A stretch of 64,000 nucleotides of DNA from Hanleya hanleyi (lineage: Eukaryota; Mollusca; Polyplacophora; Lepidopleurida; Hanleyidae), in contig JAVTVY010020541.1 in assembly GCA_036873755.1 (NCBI GenBank), positions 17,126 to 81,125 on the forward strand, in the 5' to 3' direction. The notes beneath the pieces are model-generated. The model did no database searches. It saw nothing but the letters and a program-made list of their open reading frames with translations, and was not told where the DNA came from. Positions 43,181 to 55,384 of the stretch are shown here, one piece after another. How positions within the stretch are numbered: position 1 is the first letter of the stretch; every line of letters begins with the position of its first letter. A program made the position numbers and the translations under genes.

Positions 43181-43215
43181 CTAAAAATAGATCACCAGCT
43201 AGCTTGCTATAAAAG
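43181..43215 (+). promoter_or_regulatory. Core promoter of ZFb copy 4
   Basis: CTAAAAATAG (43181-43190) and TATAAAAG (43208-43215), 45 bp before the ATG at 43261. Confidence 0.75.
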
Positions 43216-43260
43216 GAAAGCGGCCTGGCCGTTTCATCAGACACTCTGTCAACCACCAAG

Positions 43261-44187
43261 ATGTTCACTTGTACTACGTGCTCGAAATCATTCACTCGTC
43301 TGCACGACTTGCGCCGCCATGAGGCTACCAAGCACGACGGAACCGCCCGGTATAGCTGTACGATATGTACACTGTCGTTTCAGCGCCCGGATCATTTACA
43401 GCGCCATGAACGTTCAATTCATGGGCCACCCAAGCGTCCATGCGAAGAATGTGGTCAACTCTTCAAACGACCCAGTCAGTTAAGACGGCATGAGCGTTTG
43501 ATTCATGGTCCGTCACCACGGCATGCGGGACAGCTTTCCACTAAAGAGGCACCCAGGAGGGACAGACTCACTGAAGATGAACCCGGAGAGACGAATGCCA
43601 CTGGTGATGCGATCACGGAGAGCCCGCCTATACCCACAGTTCAGAAGAGCCTAGATATCCAGTCGGTCCCTAGCATTACTGTTCCCGGTCATACGCCTGA
43701 CAACAACGAACCATTTCTGGAAGATGCGGTGGATGTTCCCAGCGAACTCTTACCCGAAGATCATCCAGTGAGTGAGATGTATCGACGCCATTGATCCATG
43801 ATCCGACACTGTTTCCACCGTCATCGCCCTATATTGGACTTGTACAATTTCCGACTGACTGGCCTCGCCCGTCTACGCAGCTACGTGGAAGCCATCTTCA
43901 ATGATCAACCTACGTCCTTCACATTAAATGTAGCATTTGGGTACATATTATGCCATAAGATGACGGGTGAATTGCGCTATTTCTATTCCAGTGCCATCAA
44001 CCCAGTGTACGACCATCCTTTCACAATCACCAATCGGGCGTCGCTAGAGACGATGCTGGCCCAACTGGACACTGTGGATCCCTTGGAATGGGCCTATGAA
44101 CAGCGCCCCAACACCAAGTAGATAGTGGAGATAATGACCAATGTTACGTTCTTCGTGGTTAAACTGACCACCACCCCCATCGGATGA
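43261..44187 (+). pseudogene. ZFb copy 4: zinc-finger gene with two nonsense codons (right arm of unit 3)
   Basis: The frame matches the inferred ancestral one throughout, with two premature stops: TGA at 43792-43794 (Trp of RRHW) and TAG at 44119-44121 (Trp of TKWIV). Three C2H2 fingers at about residues 2-25, 31-54 and 59-82 are intact. This is the only ZFb copy whose C-run leaves the ancestral PIG-stop in frame (TGA 44185-44187). Both stops are TGG changes. Confidence 0.85.
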
Positions 44188-44437
44188 AAGTATTCACCCA
44201 TGCACTGATAGATACTCAGAATGCGCAAACAACTATCTGAGGATATGTTGCCTCAACGGTATCCTGGCCTGCCCGACGATGATTAGAATAAACGGTTCAG
44301 AGCGAACATGGCCAAAGATGGAACTTTCTGAAATGGAGACTTCTGATTGGACAAGAATACATCTAACGGACAGGAACGAATATGAAACATGCAAATGGTG
44401 GCCTCTGATTGGACAAGAATCTTCTTGAATGGTAAAT

Positions 44438-44468
44438 ATACCCAACGCGGCTCCCCCAGCGTGGGTAT
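44438..44468 (+). promoter_or_regulatory. 3' hairpin of ZFb copy 4
   Basis: ATACCCA-A-CGC with GCG-TGGGTAT around a GGCTCCCCCA loop, followed by AATAAA about 15 bp downstream. Confidence 0.6.
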
Positions 44469-44509
44469 GATGTAACATTGGGGAAAATAAACTATATGAA
44501 AAAACTTCT

Positions 44510-45420
44510 TGTTGTTGTTGTTCTCTCATGTGTCATCCTTGTTGTTGTTGTTGTTCTCTCTCCGGTCTATATCATGGCGTCAAGGCGTTATGTTAGAGCG
44601 TTAAGGTGTAACTACAAGCGTTGACGGGCGTCACTGCATTTCGGAGAATTGGTGACAATTCCATGGAATATCTAGAAAATCAGAACTTCTGAGCTATTTC
44701 ACCAGGGCGTTGAAGCATTAAGCTTGGCGTTGACGGGCGTTGCTACAATATGACACCTCATACGACGCATTCGCACCGCGGATGGTCCATCTCTACACCA
44801 AATAACATCCTCCACTGCTAAAAAATGCCCACTTTCGCTATTATTCGTACTGATGACGTCACCAATGACGTCACAGATGCTGTGGATATCCCTCAAATTG
44901 GGGTCTACAGCCCGAGAGCTACAACATGACACCCCCCATGACGCATTCGCACCGCGGATGGTCCATCTCTACACCAAATAACATCCTTCACTGCCCCAAA
45001 AGGCTCACTTTCGCTACTACTCCTACTGATGACGTCACCAATGACGTCACAGATGCTGTGGACAGCCCTCAAATCGGGGTTTGCACCCCGAGAACTACAA
45101 GATGACACCTCCCACGACGCATTTGGACTGAGAATGGCCCCTCTCTACACCAAATACCTTCCTTTCACTGCCCCAAAATGTCCACTTTGGCTACTACTCG
45201 TACTGATGACGTCACCAATGACGTCAAATCGGGGTCTACACCCCAAGAGCTACAACATGACACCTCACACGACGCATTCGGAGCAAGGATGGTCCCTCTC
45301 TACACCAAATACCTTCCTTCACTGCCCCAAAATGTCCACTTTACTTACTACAACCAACTGCGCATGCGCAGATTGACGCGACTTGCATTTAAAACCACGC
45401 CATTCTGACTCTACCCCACA
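44510..45420. repeat. GGCGTT spacer, blocks B and N, right arm of unit 3
   Basis: Mirror of 37370-38300. CRE pairs near 44855, 45030 and 45205; the third unit is shortened (ATGACGTCAAATCGGGG). NRF1-type palindrome near 45358. Confidence 0.8.
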
Positions 45421-45524
45421 CAAGCTTCACTTTGACACCTTCCACGACCCATTCGGAACCATAGCGGTGCATCTCTGGCTGGCTCCTGGCACGGTGCCAA
45501 AAATGTGGCATTCGCATCTTCACG

Positions 45525-45960
45525 GACCTCACCGAAAAGACACGGAGGTGAACGCCATTGTGGGAAAATGGCGGATACGTTGACCCGAAGGTGACCGCCA
45601 TTGTGGGAAAATGGCGGATAATGGCGGATACACCGCCATTGTGGGAAAATGGCGGATAATGGCGGATACACCGCCATTGAGGGAAAATGGCGGATAATTG
45701 GGAAAATGGCGGATAATGGCGGATACACCGCCATTGTGGGAAAATGGCGGATAATGGCGGATACACCGCCATTGTGGGAAAATGGCGGATAATGGCGGAT
45801 ACACCGCCATTGTGGGAAAATGGCGGATAATGGCGGATACACCGCCATTGTGGGAAAATGGAGAATACGTTGACCGGAAAGACCCGAAGGTGAACGCCAT
45901 TGTGGGAAAATGGAGAATACGTTGACCGGAAAGACCCGAAGGTGAACGCCATTGTGGGGA
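45525..45960. repeat. YY1-type hairpin array, right arm
   Basis: Same CCGCCATT...AATGGCGG units as 36980-37300 but about two units longer, with one partial unit (GGATAATTGGGAAAATGG near 45690) showing recent slippage or unequal exchange. Confidence 0.85.
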
Positions 45961-46049
45961 AAAACCCCAGTACAGGCTCCTCTCACCGAAAAGATTCTGA
46001 GATGAACGACACAGACAGGTCTGTACATGTCCTATCATCCTCCACGACC

Positions 46050-47060
46050 CATTCGGACCCATAGCGGTGCATCTCTACCCCAAACACACACCCACATACC
46101 CCCAAAATGCCTGCTTTCTATACTACGGGCCAGACTGCGCATGCGCAGACTATTGAACACGGACGAACTATTAGTCCAGTCGGATGCTCCTCCACGACAG
46201 CTTCAAAATAAGACCTCATACGACCCCATCGGATCATTAGGGACTTACCTAGACCCCAAAACGTCCACCCCGTATGAACCTATACACCCATAGCCATGCA
46301 GTATAGGCCTATGGGCCTACCCAGGCCTCGGTGACTTTTTCCAAAAATTTCACCGTTTCGCTCCGGGACCCTTCCCATCGTGTTCTAAATGACGAGACGT
46401 GAAAAACAAATCCAAACAGCCCATATCACAATGAACGTGTGTGAATTTCCCAGGTTGGACCTATACTCCCCATATAGCCAGCCTATAGGCCTATATACAG
46501 ACCTCGGTGACTTTTTCCAAAAATTTCACCGTTTCGTGCCGGGACACTTCCTATCATGTTTGTCTTGACGAGACTAAGAAAACAAATCCAAACAACCATA
46601 CCGCAAATGTATAGAAGTAGGTTTCCCAGTGGGACAAACATTGGTCCTATACCCCTAGTATGGGACTATATGGGTCTCCTCGAACTTTTTCAAAAATTTC
46701 AACGATTCGCTCCGCGACACTTCCTATCATGTTTGTCTTGACGAGACTAAGAAAACGAGACCCCACAACCTATACCGCAAATGTCGAGAAGTAGGCTTCC
46801 CAGGATGGTCCTATACCCCCCATACCCCATATAGGCATTTTCCCGTAATTTAGGATAAAGTCCGTGTTCCGTATTTTTTTCAGGAAAAATTTTACATACA
46901 CCCACCCTGGAACTAGGGGGAGATAACTCTATTGATAGGCAAGCCCCGTTAAGCCCGGGGACCAATATTAGCCCTTTTGGCTAGGGTTGATAGGTGTTTT
47001 CCCCTATCTTAGGAGTAAAGTCCGTTTTCCGCTTTTTTTCTGGAGAAAGTTTTACATGCA
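46050..47060. repeat. Blocks N and A, right arm of unit 3
   Basis: Mirror of 35891-36880: NRF1-type palindrome near 46136, then A2 and A1 units ending CCCGGGGACCAATATTAGCC. Confidence 0.75.
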
Positions 47061-47906
47061 CCCACCCATGACTAGATGCCCCTTCACATAGGCTTCACAT
47101 TGATACCTCATACAACTCCATCGGCCCATTAGGGGCTCCCCTAGATCCCAAAACGTCTATTTCCATACCCTTTTCCCACAATTCCCTGTCTGTGCATGCG
47201 CAGAATGGTGACAACGCCCGAGCCACTAGTCCAGTCAGATGCCCCCTCACATAGGCTTCACATTGATACCTCATACGACTCCATCGGCCCATTAGGGGCT
47301 CCCCTAGATCCCAAAAATCTATTTCCATACCCTTTTCCAACAATTCCCTGTCTGCGCATGCGCAGAATGGTGACAACGCCCGAGCCGCTAGTCCAGTCAG
47401 ATGCCCCTTGACGAATGCTTCACATTGATACCTCATATGACCCCATTGGACCATTAGTGGCTCCCCTAGCTCCAAAACGGCTATTTTCATACCCTTTGGC
47501 CACCGCGCATGCGCAGAATGACGATATTTCAACACCACACCCATCCCATCAGATGCTCCTTCACGAATGCTTCACATTGATACCTCATACGATCCAATCG
47601 GCACAATAGGGACCCCTCTCGCCCCTGAAGATTGCCGGAGAATGCCGGAGAATTTGGGACTACTTTCTGTCCGCGGAGGCAGACCGCATCACCACCAGAC
47701 CACATCACCGCGGAGGAATACACACGCCCGATTCACGCAGACCGGAAGTGACGTCATACATGACGTCACACTTCAGTACATGTCCTATCATGTTCACACT
47801 CCTGCATGTCATAAAAGTAAATTCTACCTCATTTGGAGGATTCCCAATTGGCGCTCTTTTTCGGGTACCCTGAAAATACTAAGGAATTTACGCTTACTAT
47901 ACTACT
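47061..47906. repeat. Block H, CCGCGG segment and terminal segment, right end of unit 3
   Basis: Mirror of 35058-35890, with NRF1-type sites near 47190, 47354 and 47507, and CRE octamers near 47749 and 47761. It ends CGCTTACTATACTACT followed by the GACGTT duplicate. Confidence 0.85.
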
Positions 47907-47912
47907 GACGTT

Positions 47913-48420
47913 CAACCTTTCAACATGGCTTACCGTTGCCAGGCCTTGAGTGCTAGCGTATGTTTACCAGCATTAAGATATGATTCGGTACAAGAAGGAT
48001 ATACCTGGACACGAAAACACCGATGCGCCAAAAGCCGAGGAGCCTGCTGAGAGCATAGGCGGTATAGGGGATTCCCCTAGGACGAGCGATGGCGTGTACC
48101 AGGATATAGCAGAACAAAACTTGCGATGTGATCTTGGGTGCGTGTATCGGTCGCCCCGGCGAGATTTCTCATTGTGCACATATACAGTCAACAGACCATG
48201 TTGATAGGTTTCTAAGATAGGGCGGGGTTCCCAATAGCTTCAGACTTTTCCCTTAACTCGGTACTGATTGGTGCAGCAGAGGCGATTCTCTGATTGGCGG
48301 GCATCTATCTATCCCGCTCCTGAGTGGGGGTCAACTAAAAACAATCTTCTGATTGGCGGGTCGGTTGAAAATCTTGTTAGAATCGGAAGAGCTAACAATA
48401 GCCACCGAGAGTGGATGGGT
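47913..48420. other. Right flank of unit 3
   Basis: No recognised gene. A 74-codon plus-strand frame (47980-48204) is Asp/Glu/Pro-rich without a known domain. CTGATTGGCGGG occurs twice (near 48290 and 48350), each a CCAAT-type box on the opposite strand. Confidence 0.35.
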
Positions 48421-48513
48421 GCATAAATAGGGCCGGGCTCTGAGCTCAAATCCCAAAGCTCTTCTCTCACGAAGTCGTCATTTCACATCGCGAATTTCAC
48501 ATCTTACGAAAAC

Positions 48514-48988
48514 ATGCAACGTGCGAGATCCAGATCACCGTTCTCCATAAATCCAAGACCGTTCGAGGAGGAAGACTTCACCGCCGACCTTTAGTGACGA
48601 ACCGCACCGGGAGGTGTTACCGGAACATGATGCCGTGAGCTGTATGACCACGCTATTAGTCAATCATCCCTCGCGGTTTCACTGCCATCGTCTTGGGCTG
48701 GGCCTGTACACTTTCCGGATAATCGACCACACCAGTCTGACCAACTAGACCGACACCATGTTTTGCCGATCAACCCACGGCCTTCCGGTTGAATCTGACA
48801 TTCGGGTGCATACAGCGGCAATAAAGGAGATGGACCAGCGCCGGTACCGCGCATCACTGAAGACGGTCCTGGACCAAATGGTCACCTTGGATCCCTTGAA
48901 CGGGCCGCGAATCCATCTTCCTCAGCCTCAGGATTATTTTATATATGCAATGTGTGCAAAAATCCGCATGGTCAACCCCATGTTTTGA
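48514..48988 (+). pseudogene. Decayed relative of the ZFa/ZFb C-terminal domain
   Basis: A TATA-like CATAAATAG lies at 48422-48430. ATG at 48514 opens only 26 codons (MQRARSRSPFSINP...) before TAG. In the same frame the text then resembles the family domain: LPEHDAVSCM (compare LPEDHPVSEM), FHCHRLGLGLYTFRI (compare FHRHRPILDLYNFRL), then another TAG, and later YRASLKTVLDQMVTLDPL (compare NRASLETMLAQLDTVDPL). No zinc fingers precede it. It lies ~600 bp outside unit 3, and its divergence indicates a much older copy or a separate lineage. Confidence 0.65.
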
Positions 48989-48999
48989 GTAACTTTTTT

Positions 49000-51900
49000 A
49001 TCTCGCTTCTAGACTGGGAACGCTGGTGAAAAATCTTATTGAAATCAATTATCCAGGTTTCCCCAGGACATCACTCCCACCACGAAAAGCTCGATACTCG
49101 TGTTGCACTAATTACAACCCGATATAGACATCATACAGGACATACCGGTTTCTGTGTATTACAAATATCCATGGATATTATCCGTATTAGGCCAGTTATT
49201 CACAGGTCTAAAAAGCTTTACACTATACGTCGGGTTTACTCCCAGACCATTTATCCGAAACCATGTCGAATGGAATTTCCCCTCCCTCGTGCAAAATGGC
49301 TCACTCCACAGTTTGGTAGGAATGACCTTTGTCTAATTTAAGAATAGGGTAGGATTCTGTTACATCAGATTTTAAGGTCACCCCCCTCCCCCCCCCCCAC
49401 CACCACCATCCCGAAGGAGCGGGAGCCTTCATGGGATGGGTTTAGTGTATGATTCAGTCGTGCTTGGTTTCCAATAATTTCCGAGTTCAAATCCCTGGAT
49501 AAAATGTAGAGGAGATTTTGATCTAGCTAGGGATTGAATTTGGGATGTCTCAGATAAACGGAAGTGTGTCTTTCAAGCCCAAATTGTTCATCTGAAATTC
49601 TAAACCGGAAGTTTGAAAAGACATTTAACAACAACAACTGTGCGGAAACGTCTTTCCGCATACTGTAAAATTGACTCTTGCACAGGCCTGCAAGGAGTGA
49701 CGTCGGACAACTCCAAACCAAACACAATGCGAGGCGTCAGCGCCTTGAGTTCTCATCCCAAGGGAGGTAATATGAAGGGCACAACAGTACTTGCGACCCC
49801 CCGACAGTTCCATCTGCACTGGATTGACCCACAACACTGCCACTGTGTCCGGCTGCTCTAATCGGCATGTCAGAAAATGAACTGTAAAGAAAAAAATGAA
49901 CTGTACCATTAGAAGTTATCAATAAACAAAAATAATACACCAATTTGATGGATGCTGCGACAAATTAAAGCACGTAGTGTGTATTTCATTAATTTCGTGC
50001 TCAAATTATTTTATCTGGGAGAAAATTATATGAACCTGTGCGAAAATGGCTTGACATTTTGAAAATAAATTTGCCGTCCAGATTGCTTGATACTCCTCTA
50101 ATAACGTCATCGACTCGATGTCAAAATTTAGTCAACGTATCTCGTAAAATCAGCTATTATTGTACACCTAATTTATTTTGTATCCCATAATTCTAGTCTT
50201 GCCTACCACGCATGCGCAGAGATATGTTAATGAGCGTGACACAACTTTAGTCCAATCAAACGGCTGGAACGATATTGGCGGTAAACCCCACGTGTTAATG
50301 CGTTTATTTCCGCCCGAAGGCATCCTCCCCACAGCGCATGCTCCATTTCGCAGGCTCATTTACCATCCCTGCCTCAAATAGCGGAAGTTGACCTTTACTA
50401 CGTTGCTATGACGTATAGGGGAAAACCAACGAACGCACGGTTCAGTTTCAACCTGTAACCATTTCGGTCATCTATACGCGGTAAGACTGATCCTGGGATC
50501 GTGTGTATCCATTCTCAGCCTACTTTCGGCAACTGCAAGACGGAATTTCCAGAAATCAAAAACACGTGACTTTGTCAGCCAATCAGCTAAAGTCTACCGA
50601 CGTAACCCCAACGTAATCCGCCATTTTCGAGTCATGTGATGTCCTACTTGTTGAAAATTACAGATCTACCACACCTCTTGGATGATACGAAAGTTATTCA
50701 TACCTATATATTTTGTAAGCTGAGGCAATATCTGTTTCCGAAGTGGTATGAAAACCCTGTAATTTATCAGATTTCTCGAGTCTGTTCTCCGCCGGATGAA
50801 GGCCGAACAGAATCCGGTAAAGTACCGGATATCGCTCCGCGAAAATGAAGACACACGATTCGCAAGCTATCTTATGGATGGCGAAGTGTACGCAAATGGG
50901 TTCAGTTTGAATCAGTTTGAGTGGCCGAAAGTTTGAAACAACTCCTTCAGTACGTGTTGCACATGAACGAACTACTTTTCATATGCTCTGTCCAGATAAA
51001 CAGGGAAAATTATCTCCAGATAATTCTTTTTAACGCTAGGTCAACAGAGGTATTATGCAGACTTGAAAAGTAATCGAAATGTTCGGTAAACATCTATTTT
51101 ACTATATATGATGTCACTTCCGGCGATGTGCGCGAAGGCCCCGAATCCGGTCCAAAAATCTGACTGGTGGCTGGGGTGTTATTAGACACCCAGCGAGGTG
51201 GTTGGCCCGAAGGCAGCATTATTACTATTTTTGTCCAATAAAATTACCTCGATTTTGTTACTGCAAGACGGAAACAAATTTAGCAGGAAGCAGAGTAGTT
51301 CCCCTTGATGCTGATATCAGCCAGGCCAAAATGAAGTGAACTCAATATTTTAAGCGATGAAAGGAGGTTAGTTATACACTCGTTTGTCCGAACTTGTTTT
51401 CACACCATCGTGTACCTTTTATTCAAGAAATAAAGATTAAATTACCCATTTTTTTCGCAAGACAGTACAAAAGTTGGCCAGAGTTTTAAGCAGTTTATCT
51501 TCCATCATATCACAGAGGACAAGCAGAAAGTAGCTATCTTGCCAGACGCCATATAAAAAATCATAGATGTATCTAATGTATTATTTTCCTGAGAAGATCA
51601 TTATAATTAAATATCTGAGATTAAGATCAGCTACTTTGCTTGTCTTCCAGTCAAGGGTTACTTCACAGGCACTGGTCACTGACTGTTTCCATGGATGTGA
51701 TGAGGTCGAAATGGGGGAAAGCTCCCATATAGTTAACATGACCGAATACCGAGAAATCACTTCAATATAAAAGTCTGTATTCTCGCTAGCTGAGAATAAC
51801 TATTTTTGTCCAGAATATCTATACTTACAGATACTTTTTTCATTTTGTGGGGTATGGGAAGCCACATATTCATAAATACGGTCTTTGTCCATGTTTAACC

Positions 51901-53225
51901 TCACATATCTGTTCAGTTAAAGTTCATTTATTCCAATCTAGGTACCGATCTTAGTTCTTGTTAGTGAGTGTTGTATGGAAGACGTTCCCGCGGCGGCGAT
52001 GCTTGTCCTATCTATTCCCAATAGCTAGCAATGAATATATTTGGCAAGGGTATCTATTTTCCAGAAAATACTGAACCTTTTTCTCGGCATATAGAAAACC
52101 AAATTATTTATAACAAACGAACATCTGTCCGTCTTTAACACGAAAATCTTTCAGCACATCTGTGGATAACCAGCAATTGATAACGGTTCTAGTTCTTTGT
52201 TCTCATTGACGACTGTTAAGTGTATCTGGGAGGCATTACCTGCATGCGACAACGAGTCTGGGGAGTATAGATGCGAATCTTCTGCTCATATATTGTGTAT
52301 TTAATAAATAATACAATCCTACATGTACTATAATATCTGTACCAATCTAAAAATTTTGATGGCCTTTCGAATTTCTTGATAGCTTATACATGTATTTATA
52401 ATACCATCCTGTTCAGAATTGTCACTGCTACAAACGGGCATATACGGATCGACGGCTGGATTCATGTACACCGTGATCGGCGTCAGGATTTTGTCCTGCT
52501 TCATTTTTGTCCCTTGTCTGAAAGGGCTAGGTCGATCCACACAATTTTCGCCTTTTGAAATTGGCACTGGAGTTCGAAACACGGGACAAAGCCGAATTTG
52601 ACACTTTTTCGAGCTTTTAATGCGTTTTCTAGAAGAAATGAAGCAAATTTGGAGGGGTATGTCCGAGCTTCAGTTTTCTATAATATATCAGTGCTGTGTC
52701 TTAAAATAATGGTTCAATCATGCTCTTTCAGAAAATATATATATATAAGTGATTTGGAATGCACATTATACGAAAATGATTGGTGGCCGAAAAGCGAACC
52801 CATTGTTCATTCCCTGCCGAATAGAAGAATCTCTGGAGGCCACCCTAAGCCACCAGATATGTTCAGTCCTGTCACCTGCCATGGCTCCAGGCAGTTTTTC
52901 CTCCCACTCACCAACTACAGACTCACTCCTAATTCAATACAGATCAATAGCCATGGCGGTATTGAACATAGCGTGGGCCGATAGTGATAATACATTTGAA
53001 GGATTATACTACGGTTTACGATACTATAACTAACGCTGTAGTATTATAATATGGTATACGCTGACATACCACCCCTGTAGTATTATCCTACGGTATACAC
53101 TTATATTCTGCATGTAGCGAAACAAAATGGCGGTGTGATATTGGGAGTGTGTATCGGGTAGGGGATCGCCGTTTTCTGTTTGCTACGCCAAGCTCAGACT
53201 TGTCCGACCTGTTCAGACTTGCCCG
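49000..53225. other. Long non-coding stretch
   Basis: No gene recognised. Landmarks: C-run at 49380-49400; NRF1-like ACGCATGCGCAGA near 50208; CRE-like and CACGTG motifs near 50290 and 50563; several AT-rich segments. ORFs are all under 130 codons and lack recognisable domains; 50636-50848 and 52598-52984 (plus) are the longest coherent ones and remain unsupported. Confidence 0.4.
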
Positions 53226-53229
53226 ACAG

Positions 53230-53375
53230 GTTCGGACTGATTTACCGGACGTCAAATGACCGGAAGTCACGTGACCGGAAGTTGCGTACCCGGAAAGGCG
53301 AAATTCAGTCACATATACATGCTCAACTACAAGTGCGCAACAGGAAGTGCGGAAAAACCGGAAGTCTCCACTGTG
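53230..53375. promoter_or_regulatory. ETS-rich motif cluster
   Basis: ACCGGAAGT or close variants occur at least four times in ~120 bp, with a CACGTGACC E-box and GTACCCGGAAAG. GCATGCGTATGCG follows. Possibly a fragment of the satellite system or a real promoter; no transcript is evident. Confidence 0.35.
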
Positions 53376-53604
53376 CATGCGTATGCGATTGAATTTCGCC
53401 TTTTTCTACTACTCTGGACTTCTCGAGCGATGAAATTTGAAATCAACTGTATACACCAAGTTGCCAGAGGAGTTGGTTGATCCAATGCGTAGATGTAAAT
53501 ACAGCTCCATGGATAATCGATAGTTAATTCTCAACAAAAAGCAACAAGAGCGCGTCTCAATAATGCAGTCACGTGGGACATCATTTTTGCTTCGGGCAGC
53601 CTTT

Positions 53605-53900
53605 GGGGTATACAGGGTTGGTTGGTTGGTTGTTTGAAGTTTAACGTCGCACCTAACCTTATTAGTCACACGGCGACGATGACCCAAACAAACATACCCT
53701 AGCAAAACCCTAACCCTAACAAAAAACCTAACCAAAACTACAAAAAAAAAAATTTTGAATTTTGAAAAGTAGGCTCTACAGACACTGGTGATCACAATGG
53801 ATCGTCAGAGAGCCTAATTTGTTTGGCACTTTAATCTACCTCCTGTGCCAGACAAACATGGTATGGTAAACCATGCTGCCCTAAGCTGGAGGGCGGGGGT
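53605..53900. mobile_element. Dispersed retroposon-like repeat
   Basis: Begins GGTTGGTTGGTTGTTTGAAG and TTTAACGTCGCACCTAACC, a motif set common in molluscan repeats, then an A-rich tract and TGGCACTTTAATCTACCTCC. It includes a short telomere-like ACCCTAACCCTAAC run. No ORF of its own. Confidence 0.55.
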
Positions 53901-54349
53901 ATACAGGGTAGACAATTGGAACACCTGTGCAGCATGTCGCATGTTGGTTACTTTCCATCAAATCCAATATGTCATAATCATAAACCATCATCCAAGGTCC
54001 TCAGTTTTCAGGAAACACAGAGGATCGTGTATTTGTGTCAGGAGTGTTCACACCATACATTGAAGCAATTGGGAGCTGTATATCTGAAATCATGTGACAA
54101 TAACCGGATTTCTTCGCATAAAAACCTTGCGATAACCATTCTATGGCGTTTTACGTCAATACATCGCGTTCAACTGGAAAGCCAGCTTATCAAGAAACAT
54201 TAAATGACTACAATGTGGTGGCAAACATATTTTAAATTCCAAAAGATTAACATCAGTAGTTCCTTGGGAAAATATTGCATCCAGTTCTTATTGACGTTCC
54301 AAGGAATTTGCAAACATTATTGATGGGACATCCATCTATGGGCATCATT

Positions 54350-54560
54350 GAAAACTGTTGACCGCTTCTCTCTTGCAGGAAACTAGCCTATGTTCATGTA
54401 TACTATGATTGTCTTTTGAATTTGGTGCTAATGCTGTTATATGGAATATGGAATAGGTCTTTGGATTATGGACGCGGATATTCTTCAATGAACGTCGGCT
54501 GAATTATGAATGACGGACCAGACGCTTGTAATCCGCACTAATTTGCTGTTCGAATTTCAA
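54350..54560 (+). repeat. Dispersed repeat D, forward copy
   Basis: Contains AACTGTTGACCGCTTCTCTC, TAGCCTATGTTCATGTATAC, GGAATATGGAATAGGTCTTTGG and GCGGATATTCTTCAATG. It is inverted relative to 55590-55860 and similar to 11590-11720. Confidence 0.7.
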
Positions 54561-54939
54561 TAAAGTATATATAGTACAATCACTCACCAGGATCTGATTG
54601 ACCGTCTTAGTACATTAATAGTGTCGATGTTTAAGAAACTGATCGCCCATATATTAATGTCCGAAATCATATAGACATGTACAATAATCTGAGACACGGG
54701 CGTGATGTTCAAGCGTGCGCACACTGCAGTTCAAAACAAAATACGTCAAAACACGTGATAGTGAGCGAAATTCAAGTGTTTTGGGTGAGGCACGGTCGGT
54801 TGCACACTAACCGCGGTTTCTGATTGGCCGAAAGCTAATACGCTGAGCAGTGACCGCTGGCATACACATGGTCGGTTTAGCGCACGCCAGTTAACACCTC
54901 TTACATTCTGACTGGAATTTCTCGGAATGGCATTCTTTA

Positions 54940-55025
54940 TATATAAGACTATATGCTGTGAAGTCATGTGACTGTCAGTATGTCAGCACTTCTTCCCACT
55001 TCCCTTATATGCGTTGCAATTTTTA
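54940..55025 (+). repeat. Direct repeat, left copy
   Basis: GAAGTCATGTGACTGTCAGT and CTTCCCACTTCCCTTATATG recur in the same orientation at 57515-57590, flanking the 55385-57440 composite. Confidence 0.65.
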
Positions 55026-55384
55026 CCTGTATATGGCGAGATTCTGCTGGTGGACTTTTCGTCTCCGAGGCCCGACCTCTGTACAGACGTTTTGGTCTTT
55101 GATATGTGTTGGCATTGTGGGAAGTTGATGCTGCGTTGACATCGTGCCTTACAGACTAGTCTTTTGTGTTAAATGCCGTCATTTTCATCTGATGACGATA
55201 CAGCTCACCATTCCCCAGTGTTCGAGTTGTCAAAGCGACACAGCTCACCAATTACCATTTATACGATTTGTCACAGCATTTCCATCATAGCTCTCTAGAT
55301 TTGTATCTGATACCGCTTATGGCGGTGCTAGGGGCCGCGTGGTCATGTCATCCAAGTTGCCACATGAACAGGTACAATAAAAGG

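Larger units (their letters stand above)
35058..47906. mobile_element. Unit 3: 12.85-kb palindromic mobile element with TSD
   Basis: The two halves are inverted copies from the first base to a 5-nt loop (41427-41431). Termini: AGTAGTATAGTAAGCG at 35058 and its reverse complement ending at 47906. The direct repeat GACGTT flanks both ends (35052-35057 and 47907-47912), as expected of a 6-bp target-site duplication. Arm order: terminal segment, H, A, N, YY1-type array, B, GGCGTT spacer, ZFb, small ZF, TG array, DR1/E-box segment, CTTCGGTGACCTCCGTG array, TG, CCA array, apex. No polymerase, integrase or transposase is encoded. Long inverted repeats, the 6-bp duplication and an AG terminus recall Polinton/Maverick elements. 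Confidence 0.85.

Noticed and set aside
35058..47906. Autonomous Polinton/Maverick element
   Set aside because: No polymerase, retroviral-type integrase, ATPase, protease or capsid-like frame is present; only the ends, the target duplication and the family domain point that way.
53700..53735. Telomere or interstitial telomeric repeat
   Set aside because: Only two to three imperfect ACCCTA units inside a dispersed repeat.
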